Origin: BQOK01 sp048388525
GTDB taxonomy: Bacteria; Bacillota; Clostridia; Oscillospirales; Ruminococcaceae
NCBI RefSeq assembly: GCF_048388525.1
Contig: NZ_DBGCTQ010000122.1
Coordinates: 1-16,836, forward strand
Length of the DNA: 16,836 nt
Direction: 5' to 3'
Made by a program: the position numbers and the translations under genes. The notes under the pieces were generated by a model. It saw only the letters and a program-made list of their open reading frames with translations. It did no database searches and had not been told where the DNA came from. Shown piece by piece: positions 7,556 through 14,302 of this stretch (positions are counted from its first letter, which is position 1; each line of letters opens with the position of its first letter).

Positions 7556-8617
7556 TTAATCTCCCACGCCCACCAGCATTTCCTGTATTTCATCCGGCGA
7601 GAGGTCGTAACGCACGCCCTCGATGATATGGATGATGTTGGTGAGCTCGTTTTCCGCCAGGAAAATGTAACAGAACAGCACCACGCTCGGGTTGGTGGAA
7701 AAGCGCAGATTCTTCAGGTGCCAGCGATAATCGATCTTCTGCACGCCCTCCTCGATATAGCGGAACGAAGCGCCGTAAAATTCGTTTGCATAAGGCGTTG
7801 CCACCAACCGGTGGATCACATCCTTCGCGTCGTGCGCCTCCATCAGATGGGTCAGCTGCCGGGCCGTCATGTTCGACACCTTCACGCTCACCCGCCCTTC
7901 AATAAACGACCGGTCCGCGTGCAGCATGCTTTTCAGGCGGTAAATATCGGCAATGGCCTGCAGGTCGCTCTGGCGCCGCAGCAGGTAAAGCATGTCTTCC
8001 CTGCTTTTCCCCTGCAGCTTGGTGGAGGCGATCTGCTCCATCTCCTGGTAAACGTAGCCGTCCAGGGCAGCCTCCAGTTCCAGGATGCCGTTGTTTTCCA
8101 GGCTGAAATCCGGGTCTTCGGCAAAGGGGCGCAGCACCTTTTCGTAGGGGGTTCCCTCCAGCGCGAAGACCAGGGTCTTGAAGTCCCGCGCGGCGCCCAC
8201 CGCCGCCGGGTTGAGCTTGCTGTGCTTTTTGATGAACTCGGGCATGTTGTAAATGTAGGCCGCGTCGTCGTCCCTTGCATGCAGCTCCTGCAGCCGGTTG
8301 GAAATGGCCTGCACCTCGCTGCGCAGGATAAAGTAGCGGTAAAAATCGTGGCCGATGTTCATCTCGTAGCGGCACAGCGAGGCGTACTGCTCAAACAGGT
8401 TCTGCCGCAGCAGCGCTTCCAGCGAGGCGCGGCGGGTTGCCACGGGGTTGACCTCCTGCAGCGCGTCCGCGTAGGAAGTTCGGGTTTTTAAGTAACTGAT
8501 GAGCTCAGGCAGATCACGGCAGTTGAGCAGATCCTGGTAGTTGTGGCCGGTAAGCCGCCGCCCATACATGGCCCGCGCCTTTGCCAAAATGGCATTGGAG
8601 GCCTGGGAATTGCCCAT
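7556..8617 (-). CDS. ntpC: V-type ATPase subunit C (d/AC39 family)
   Basis: Funnel-shaped subunit that couples the central stalk (D/F) to the proteolipid ring. It has 353 residues from the chosen ATG at 8617, close to the family norm. It is all-helical with the AC39-type start GNSQASNAILAKARAMYGRRLTG and repeated helical pseudo-domains: RRASLEALLRQNLFEQYASL near 70, SREDMLYLLRRQSDLQAIADIY near 230 and TNIIHIIEGVRYDLSPDEI near the C-terminus. An in-frame upstream ATG at 8635 exists, but GGGGGGAG lies between the two Mets, just after the stop of subunit H (8619-8621). The start at 8617 is therefore favoured, giving a small overlap with the H stop. The overlap of SD and stop suggests translational coupling. 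The gene is near the operon front rather than between E and F as in the classical ntp order. Confidence 0.94.
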   Translation of the reverse strand: MGNSQASNAILAKARAMYGRRLTGHNYQDLLNCRDLPELISYLKTRTSYADALQEVNPVATRRASLEALLRQNLFEQYASLCRYEMNIGHDFYRYFILRSEVQAISNRLQELHARDDDAAYIYNMPEFIKKHSKLNPAAVGAARDFKTLVFALEGTPYEKVLRPFAEDPDFSLENNGILELEAALDGYVYQEMEQIASTKLQGKSREDMLYLLRRQSDLQAIADIYRLKSMLHADRSFIEGRVSVKVSNMTARQLTHLMEAHDAKDVIHRLVATPYANEFYGASFRYIEEGVQKIDYRWHLKNLRFSTNPSVVLFCYIFLAENELTNIIHIIEGVRYDLSPDEIQEMLVGVGD

Positions 8618-8618
8618 G

Positions 8619-8945
8619 TTACTCCCCCCTGCCAAGTACCCGGGCAGTAATGGTTTCCACCCAGGCGCTCTTGTTTTTTACAAGCTGCTGGTCCAGCTCG
8701 CGCAGGATCTGCTCTTTGCGCTGCTGCTGGCCCGCCAGCTCTTTCTGTGCCCGCTCGTTTTCCCGGGCGCCAAAAGCGTCCACATCCCCGCGCATGCGGC
8801 GCATGGCTTCCTCCTCCAGCTGCTTTGCCCTGGCCGACCGGTCCGTCTGTGCTTTCTGGCGGTAATCCTCGGTGGCCTGTGTGCGCGCGCGTTCCTCCTC
8901 ATCGATTTTCAGGATCGCGCGCAGCAGTTCATTGGTTCCATTCAT
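8619..8945 (-). CDS. ntpH: V-type ATPase subunit H (peripheral stalk coiled coil, G-like)
   Basis: First gene of the operon: 108 residues, almost entirely a charged helix rich in Glu, Arg, Gln and Ala without prolines after the start (ILKIDEEERARTQATEDYRQ onward). This is the pattern of the bacterial/archaeal H (G-like) subunit that winds around subunit E to form the peripheral stalk. The start is ATG at 8945, with AAGGAG (8955-8960) 9 nt upstream. An earlier in-frame TTG at 8954 directly abuts the SD and is rejected. The stop overlaps the ribosome-binding region of subunit C. Such coiled-coil subunits diverge strongly, so the call rests on length, composition and position at the head of the ATPase operon. 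Confidence 0.85.
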   Translation of the reverse strand: MNGTNELLRAILKIDEEERARTQATEDYRQKAQTDRSARAKQLEEEAMRRMRGDVDAFGARENERAQKELAGQQQRKEQILRELDQQLVKNKSAWVETITARVLGRGE

Positions 8946-8963
8946 GCAAAACAACTCCTTCCC

Positions 8964-8989
8964 AAAAAACAGGCCCTCAAAAGGGCCTG
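8964..8989 (-). terminator. Intrinsic terminator inside the 5' leader of the V-ATPase operon
   Basis: On the minus strand, CAGGCCCT-TTTG-AGGGCCTG forms a perfect 8-bp stem with a 4-nt loop, followed directly by TTTTTT. It lies downstream of the TATAAT promoter at 9068-9096 and ends only a few bases before the AAGGAG of the first gene. It therefore lies within the operon's own leader RNA, about 72-97 nt from the predicted transcript start. A terminator placed here would act as an attenuator, not as the end of the previous gene. Confidence 0.8.
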
Positions 8990-9061
8990 GTGGTTGGCTG
9001 TTATGTCACACAAAGCCCGGGCAAACGCCGGGACCCCGGTGCGGCGGCCAAACGCCAATTT
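8990..9061 (-). promoter_or_regulatory. Structured leader RNA, candidate riboswitch or attenuator aptamer
   Basis: This GC-rich leader segment can fold CCCGGC-GUUU-GCC(C)GGG (9016-9032). The GGGCUU at 9013-9018 could instead pair with AGGCCC, the 5' arm of the downstream terminator (8983-8988), as an antiterminator (6 pairs, one G-U). The two pairings share bases 9016-9018 and are mutually exclusive. UUGGC near 9057 can also pair with GCCAA near 8993-8997, which would close the domain. Na+-I riboswitches (the former DUF1646 motif) are known to control some V-type ATPase operons, so that class is the first candidate. I could not check the consensus here. Confidence 0.45.
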
Positions 9062-9067
9062 GGATTC

Positions 9068-9096
9068 ATTATACACCTGCAAGGGGGGCACCGCAA
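9068..9096 (-). promoter_or_regulatory. Sigma-A type promoter of the V-ATPase operon
   Basis: The minus strand has a perfect TATAAT (9068-9073) and TTGCGG (9091-9096) with a 17-bp spacer. Transcription should start near 9061, giving a ~115-nt leader before the H start codon. The -35 is weak (3 of 6 consensus bases), so an activator is possible. TGTGACA occurs just upstream (9104-9110) and again exactly 100 bp downstream in the leader (9004-9010). Confidence 0.65.
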
Positions 9097-9270
9097 GCAA
9101 CTTTGTCACATAAATCCCAAGAAACTTTTCCCGCCCCCCGCGCACCGCTCCATCCCCCCTTTAAAACTGCCGTTTTGGCCGCGCTTTGCTCCATCTGGGC
9201 ATTGCCATTTTTTGCATTCCCGCGCCTCGCCCCTTGCCGGGGCAACCGGCACAGGGGCTTTCAGATAAGA
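9097..9270. other. Intergenic region, no gene seen
   Basis: Between the -35 of the ATPase promoter and the hairpins behind the nucleoid-associated protein gene I see no credible coding frame. The strand carries C- and G-runs but no further clear promoter or stem-loop. It may hold upstream regulatory sites. Confidence 0.4.
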
Positions 9271-9293
9271 TGTTTATTGCGCAGCAATAAACA
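9271..9293. repeat. Perfect 10-bp inverted repeat, A/T-rich hairpin
   Basis: TGTTTATTGC-GCA-GCAATAAACA forms a 10-bp perfect stem with a 3-nt loop, abutting the longer hairpin at 9294-9334. In the minus-strand transcript it would form immediately after the first hairpin. It may be a second terminator stem or a protein-binding palindrome. Confidence 0.6.
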
Positions 9294-9334
9294 ATATACG
9301 CAGCGCGGGGTTCCATGCCCCGCGCTGCGTATAT
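9294..9334 (-). terminator. 17-bp perfect hairpin after the nucleoid-associated protein gene, probable terminator
   Basis: The stem arms (9294-9310 and 9318-9334) are perfect complements over 17 bp around a 7-nt loop. The inner half is GC-rich (CAGCGCGGGG) and the outer half A/T-rich (ATATACG). It begins 10 bp after the stop codon at 9345 and is followed in the minus direction by TGTTTATTGC, a T-rich but imperfect tail. The position fits transcription termination of the sensor-kinase/NdpA unit. Confidence 0.65.
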
Positions 9335-9344
9335 CCAGCCCTGT

Positions 9345-10331
9345 TCAGATCATGATTCCCTTTACCAGCAGCGAGATCGTGCCGTCCGGGTCGTTGATAA
9401 ACTCCACATAGTCGTTCTCCCCCGCCAGCAGGCTGGTGGGGATCTTCAGCTCAATACCGCTCTCGGTCTTGATGGACTGAAACTCCATGCGCCGGATCCG
9501 CGCGGGCGGCACCTCCACCCGCTCCTCCGCCGCAAGGCCCGTGTTTTCGATCTCCTGCACAAAGGCCGGCGCCGCCAGGGGGAATTCCTCCTCGATCCGC
9601 CGGCGCACCCGCTCCACCGGCAGGCTTCCGCCGCCGGCGGCGGCCTCCTCGCACAGAATGGCCGTCACCTCGCACTCCGTTTTCTTGCTGTCGTCGTAAT
9701 TTTCCCTTACCGCCTGGGCCGCTGCGGCCTGCACCGCCCGCAGCTTTGCCCGCTCGGGCTGCGCCGGGGCGGTGTGCAGGATGCGGGTGGAGATGTAAAA
9801 ATCCTTGCCGCCGTCCAGTTCGACCTTTTTTTCCACCAGCCGCACCGTGCCGTCGGTCATATCCACGATCACCGATTCATCCGGCTTTGTGCTGGCCGGC
9901 GGCAGGATCGTTCGCTGCTTGATCAGCGCGTTGTAGTGCTGCCCCTCCACCTGCTGATAAAAATGTGCGAACGCCGCCTTGTAATTCATTTTCAGCATCG
10001 CCACGCTCTCGTGCCCGTCGATGCTGCACAGCACCACGAACAGATCCGCGGCGGGGATGGCGGCGTTCTGCCGCATCACATCAAAAAACAGCTGCGCGAT
10101 CTGTTTCGAGGCCTGCACAAAATCCGCGCTCTCCAGCAGCAGCGGTGGAAATGTGGACTCCGCCAAAAAGGTGCAGGTCTTGCCCGCGTCGTTGTAATAC
10201 GCCTTTTCCAGGTGCGCGGCCAGGTAATCCCTTGTCTCGCCCTCCAGCTCCAACAGCCGGTCCGAGAATACCGGTGCGCCCCCGGCCGGGTCCAATACGT
10301 GCACGATCGCTTTCGAAATTGCCAGTTCCAT
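9345..10331 (-). CDS. Nucleoid-associated protein, NdpA/YejK family
   Basis: 328 residues, the usual length of the 37-kDa nucleoid-associated protein family. The N-terminus ISKAIVHVLDPAGGAPVFSD and the following hydrophobic/charged helices match the family pattern, as does the central NALIKQRTILPPASTKPDESVIVD with a regular series of short beta segments. The C-terminal third includes VRRRIEEEFPLAAPAFVQ and ends with LLVKGIMI. Family members associate with the nucleoid; their precise role is poorly known. The gene begins 6 bp after the kinase stop codon (10338-10340), so it is the third gene of that transcript. The SD is modest (AAAAGGGAA, about 11 nt upstream of the ATG at 10331). Its pairing with a sensor kinase is unusual and suggests a transcription-associated or phage-related job, but that is speculation. 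Confidence 0.85.
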   Translation of the reverse strand: MELAISKAIVHVLDPAGGAPVFSDRLLELEGETRDYLAAHLEKAYYNDAGKTCTFLAESTFPPLLLESADFVQASKQIAQLFFDVMRQNAAIPAADLFVVLCSIDGHESVAMLKMNYKAAFAHFYQQVEGQHYNALIKQRTILPPASTKPDESVIVDMTDGTVRLVEKKVELDGGKDFYISTRILHTAPAQPERAKLRAVQAAAAQAVRENYDDSKKTECEVTAILCEEAAAGGGSLPVERVRRRIEEEFPLAAPAFVQEIENTGLAAEERVEVPPARIRRMEFQSIKTESGIELKIPTSLLAGENDYVEFINDPDGTISLLVKGIMI

Positions 10332-10337
10332 GTCGCT

Positions 10338-13300
10338 CTATTCCCTTTTCTGTTTTTTGCTCAGGACCTGCCGCAGCATCAGGCTGAACGCTTTCATCTC
10401 GATGGGCTTTGCCAAATGCCCGTTCATACCGCTCTCCACCGACTTGCGCATATCCTCGCTGAAGGCGTTCGCGGTCATGGCAACGATGGGCACTTCGGCG
10501 GCGTCCGGCCTTGCCAGGCGCCGGATCTCCTTGGTGGCCTCCAACCCGTCCATCACCGGCATCTGAATGTCCATCAGCACCAGGGCGTACCAGCCGGGCG
10601 CGCTGGCCTTGAACCGCTCCAGCGCCTCGGCGCCGTCCCACGCCTGCTCCACCACAAAGCCCTTCATCTCCAATATCTCCTGGGCGATCTCCATGTTCAG
10701 CGCGTTGTCCTCCACCAAAAGGACCCGCTTGCCGCAGAACAGCTCCTCCTCGCTCAGCAGGGGCCGCTGTTCGCCGGCCGGCCGCGGCCGCCCCGCCGGC
10801 AGCGTGGCCGCAAAATAAAAATCGCTGCCCTTTCCCACCTCGCTTTCCAGCCGGATCTCACCACCCATCATGCGCACCAGCCTGCTGCTGATGGCCAGCC
10901 CCAGGCCTGTGCCGCCGTACTGGCGCGCAATGCCCGGCCCCGCCTGTTCAAACGAGCGGAAAATGCGGCCCGCGTCCTCGGGGCTCACGCCAATGCCGCT
11001 GTCCTTTACCGAGAAAAACACCTTGTTCTGCTCCTGCTGGCGCACGGTCAGCAGCACCTCGCCGCCCTGGGGGGTAAATTTCAGCGCATTGCTCAGCAGG
11101 TTCACCAGCACCTGCTTCAGGCGCAGCTGGTCACCGTATACCCAGGGGCTTTGCACCCGCACCTCGGTCCGGTAAGCAATTCCCTTTTCCTCCATCTGGG
11201 GCGCGATCAGATCGCCGATCTCCTGCAGGAGCTGTTCCAGGCTGAAATCCACCGCCGCAAGCTCCATCTTGCCGCTCTCGATCTTGCTCATATCCAGCAC
11301 GTCGTTGATCAGTCCCAGCAGGTATTGCGAGGACTGGTCGATCTTGCCCAGATACCCCTCCATCGCCGCTTTGTCTTCCGTGTGCTGGCGCGCCAGGGTC
11401 GTCATGCCTATGATCGCGTTCATGGGGGTGCGGATCTCGTGGCTCATCCGGCTCAGAAAATCGCTTTTCGCACGGCTCGCCAGGTCGTATCTGGCCCGGT
11501 TCAGGTTCGCCTCAATAATCTTCACGATCTCCTGCAGCTCGGCGCGCTGCTCTTCGTTCCACCGCCCGCCGGTAAATACCACGGCTCCCATGTAAACGCC
11601 GTTGTCATACATGGGCAGGGCCAGGCCCTCGTCCTCGGGCGCCAGCAGGAAAGCGCGCTGCCGGCCGCTCAGTTCCTCCAGCCGCCAGCAGTCCGGCGGC
11701 TGCTTTTGCAGCGCCGCCACCTGCTGCTGAAACTCCTCCGGCGCCCAGTGGCGCAGGGTGTCCTGCCCGCCGCCGGGCTCGGCGTGCCACTGGCAGGCGG
11801 CGCTCACGGTATAAAAATCCCAGCTGATCTGGCTCAGCAAAATATGGCGTGCGCCGCAGCCGCGGCCCAGCTTTGGCAGCAGCACCGCCATGATCGTGGA
11901 TACGTCCTGGCTCTTGTCAAAAAAGTTGAAGGCGAGCGAGACCAGGTTGAGCTGCCCCTGCCTGGCGATGCGGGCCACCTGGCTGATCCCGGCCGGGAGC
12001 AGGCTTTTCCGTTCTTCCGCGGGGATATCCTCGTAAAACACGGGTTCCTGCGCCTCCTGGCTTTTCGCCCGGCGCAGGGCCTTCTGCGCCATGGTCAGCT
12101 GCTGCCCGTAGTCGCCCCTGCCCTTTACCATGTGCGCGCCCATCGCAAATTCCACCTGGTAGCCGGCGCCGGCATACAGCTGTTTCGCCCGCTCGCACAG
12201 CACCTGCACAAAGCGCCCGGCCCCGGCCCGGTCGGCACCCTCCAGCCAAACCAAAAATTCATCGCCGCCCAGGCGCACCGCCACCGGTTCCGCGGCGCCC
12301 CAGCGCCCCGGCTGGCCGATCAGCTCCCGCAGCAGGCGCCCCACTTCCTCCAGCACCGCGTCGCCCATGGCCATGTTGAACCGCTCATTGAACTGCAAAA
12401 AGCCCTTGATGTCCAGCACCAGCATGCAGCCGCCGATCCCACTCTCAACGCTTGCCTGCACGATCGAGCCGCCCGAGGCGCGCCGGTAAAGGCTGGTCAC
12501 CGGGTCCCGGTGCAGCGATTCATATTCCTCCAGCTCGCGGGTCTTTTCCTGCTGCACGTTGCGCAGCGAGCCGATGATGCGCGCCGCGCCGCCCGCGTCC
12601 CGCAGCACCCGGCCGTTGAGCTCGTACCACTGGTACTGACCGTCCGGGCTGAACAGCCGTGTGCGGAAAGTCACACACACCTCGTCCTGCGCCTCCCGCA
12701 GCCGGGCTGCCAGCACGCGCTGATCGTCTGGATATACCGTGTCCCTGACGCGGATATCCTGCAAAAAGTGCGGGAGGCGCTTTACCTTTTCCTGGCCGCG
12801 CAGGTTCACAAATTCCACCTGGTCGGTCACCATGTCCAGCGTAAGCAGGATGTCGGTGCTGTTTTGCAGCGCCAGGCGGTACCGCTCTTTTTCCTGGCGC
12901 AGCGCATACTCGGCCTGCTTTTGCTGTTCGGTGAGCCCATGGATGGTGTGGTAAAGCTCATCCACCTCCAGGATATTGCTGGGTTCATACCCCGCCAGTT
13001 CATTTTCGGCGCTGCCCTGGATGCAGCGCGACAGGCGGCGGATCGGCCCGGTCACATGGGCCACCGCCACATACACCCCTGCCGCGCCCACCGCCAGCGC
13101 CAGGATGGTGGCCAAAATAAAGATCCGCAGCAGCTGCTCACTGATGCCGAACAGCGCCTCGTGGTTCTCGATCCCCGCCAGATACCAGCCCCGCTCTGCA
13201 AAGGGGGTGTTGCTGTTGTAAAGGTGCAGGCCCTTGAGCGCCGCATACAGCGGCCGGCCTGCGTCCGTGATCTCCAAAAACTCCATCAGGCCGCCGGGCT

Positions 13301-14267
13301 GCGCCTCGGCAAAGCTTACCTGTTCTCTGCCGGCGAGCGCCCGCACCCCCACCGGCCCGTTCACAAACACAGTGCGGTAGCTCCCGTCCGCGCTGCGCTC
13401 CAGCAGGGCATACGCCCCCTGCTGTTCCCCGGCCACCTCCTGGAAGGGCAGCAGGCGGGCAAGGTAGGTCTCCGAGAGCTCGGTGCCCAAAACGCCGTAC
13501 ACCTGGCCGTCCGCGCCCAAAAGCGGCGCCGTGAAGGTAATCATGCGGTAAGCGTCGTTCTCCACGTTCCCTTCCAGGCAAAAGCACCCGTTCCAGCTGC
13601 CCAGGTTTTCCACCCCAAGCTCGGGCTGCCGCCGCCCCGCCAGATATGGGTCAAAAAAGAAGTCGTCGGCATCGCGGCTTCCGGGCGCCTGAAACCGGAA
13701 ACTGCGCTGCCACAGGGTGGCCAGCGGGATGCGCAGCTTCTGGGTGTTCTCCGGCGCACCCCGCACCAGCTCCATATCCGAATAGTCCCCGGGGTTCGAG
13801 AGAGGGTCCCCGTCCCGCAGGTAGAGCCCGCTTGCCTCGCCCCCGGTGGTCTCCAGCTCTGGGCTCGCCAGCACCAAAAACGCCCCTGTGGACTGGTTCT
13901 GCCGCATCAGGCGGACCACATCTTCGCCCACCGCGCCCAAAAAATGCTCCTGGATCGCCCGGTCCCGCCGAAACTCCGCCAGATTCAAATTTTGCGCCTG
14001 CAAAAAGGCCTCAAGCTCGGCCCCCAGCTGTGCCGCCGCCTCCTGCAGGCCGTTCTCCTGCTGGGCAAGGGTGTTTTCCAACAGCAGCCTGCGGTTTTCG
14101 ACCGCCTGTTCAAACTGCCCCTCCGAGTAGGTGCGCAGCGCCGAAAACGTTCCCGAAAAGGTCACCGTCCCGTAGGAAATAAACGCCTGTGCCAGCAAAA
14201 TAAGTACCAGGGGCAGCAAAAACATGCGAAAGATCCGCCGCCCTTTTTTCCGCTTTGCCTGCTCCAC
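10338..14267 (-). CDS. Membrane hybrid sensor: Cache-like / HAMP / PAS / GGDEF / GAF-like / histidine kinase / receiver
   Basis: One 1309-residue chain with both c-di-GMP synthase and phosphorelay domains. Membrane helices lie at about 12-35 and 381-404 and enclose a ~345-residue extracellular Cache-like sensor (e.g. MITFTAPLLGADGQVYGVLG). HAMP follows at about 400-450 and PAS at 453-575. GGDEF spans about 584-745, with intact metal and substrate positions (D619, N627, D636, GGDEF 667-671) but no RxxD inhibitory site upstream (AAEP instead). Then come a GAF-like region (760-920), the HisKA H-box SHEIRTPMNAIIGM (H943), HATPase (N-box NLLSNALKF; DSGIG at 1089-1093; GGTGLGLAIS), and a receiver with D1233 (LMDIQMPVMDG) and K in HLAKPIE. 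The GTG start at 14267 is set by GAGGGGGG, 6 nt upstream. It lies 35 bp after the binding-protein gene, which may supply its ligand signal. No separate output regulator is seen nearby. Confidence 0.95.
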   Translation of the reverse strand: MEQAKRKKGRRIFRMFLLPLVLILLAQAFISYGTVTFSGTFSALRTYSEGQFEQAVENRRLLLENTLAQQENGLQEAAAQLGAELEAFLQAQNLNLAEFRRDRAIQEHFLGAVGEDVVRLMRQNQSTGAFLVLASPELETTGGEASGLYLRDGDPLSNPGDYSDMELVRGAPENTQKLRIPLATLWQRSFRFQAPGSRDADDFFFDPYLAGRRQPELGVENLGSWNGCFCLEGNVENDAYRMITFTAPLLGADGQVYGVLGTELSETYLARLLPFQEVAGEQQGAYALLERSADGSYRTVFVNGPVGVRALAGREQVSFAEAQPGGLMEFLEITDAGRPLYAALKGLHLYNSNTPFAERGWYLAGIENHEALFGISEQLLRIFILATILALAVGAAGVYVAVAHVTGPIRRLSRCIQGSAENELAGYEPSNILEVDELYHTIHGLTEQQKQAEYALRQEKERYRLALQNSTDILLTLDMVTDQVEFVNLRGQEKVKRLPHFLQDIRVRDTVYPDDQRVLAARLREAQDEVCVTFRTRLFSPDGQYQWYELNGRVLRDAGGAARIIGSLRNVQQEKTRELEEYESLHRDPVTSLYRRASGGSIVQASVESGIGGCMLVLDIKGFLQFNERFNMAMGDAVLEEVGRLLRELIGQPGRWGAAEPVAVRLGGDEFLVWLEGADRAGAGRFVQVLCERAKQLYAGAGYQVEFAMGAHMVKGRGDYGQQLTMAQKALRRAKSQEAQEPVFYEDIPAEERKSLLPAGISQVARIARQGQLNLVSLAFNFFDKSQDVSTIMAVLLPKLGRGCGARHILLSQISWDFYTVSAACQWHAEPGGGQDTLRHWAPEEFQQQVAALQKQPPDCWRLEELSGRQRAFLLAPEDEGLALPMYDNGVYMGAVVFTGGRWNEEQRAELQEIVKIIEANLNRARYDLASRAKSDFLSRMSHEIRTPMNAIIGMTTLARQHTEDKAAMEGYLGKIDQSSQYLLGLINDVLDMSKIESGKMELAAVDFSLEQLLQEIGDLIAPQMEEKGIAYRTEVRVQSPWVYGDQLRLKQVLVNLLSNALKFTPQGGEVLLTVRQQEQNKVFFSVKDSGIGVSPEDAGRIFRSFEQAGPGIARQYGGTGLGLAISSRLVRMMGGEIRLESEVGKGSDFYFAATLPAGRPRPAGEQRPLLSEEELFCGKRVLLVEDNALNMEIAQEILEMKGFVVEQAWDGAEALERFKASAPGWYALVLMDIQMPVMDGLEATKEIRRLARPDAAEVPIVAMTANAFSEDMRKSVESGMNGHLAKPIEMKAFSLMLRQVLSKKQKRE

Positions 14268-14273
14268 GCCTTT

Positions 14274-14281
14274 CCCCCCTC
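14274..14281 (-). promoter_or_regulatory. Ribosome binding site for the GTG-started sensor kinase
   Basis: The minus strand reads GAGGGGGG, 6 nt before GTG at 14265-14267. It decides the start because no in-frame ATG is near and the first membrane helix begins about 11 residues later. Confidence 0.65.
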
Positions 14282-14302
14282 GCTTTTGATCGCGCCCCCG
14301 GC

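Noticed and set aside
8964..8989. Reading the leader hairpin as the terminator of the upstream sensor/NdpA unit
   Set aside because: It lies downstream of a good promoter for the ATPase operon, and a separate strong hairpin (9294-9334) already follows the NdpA gene.
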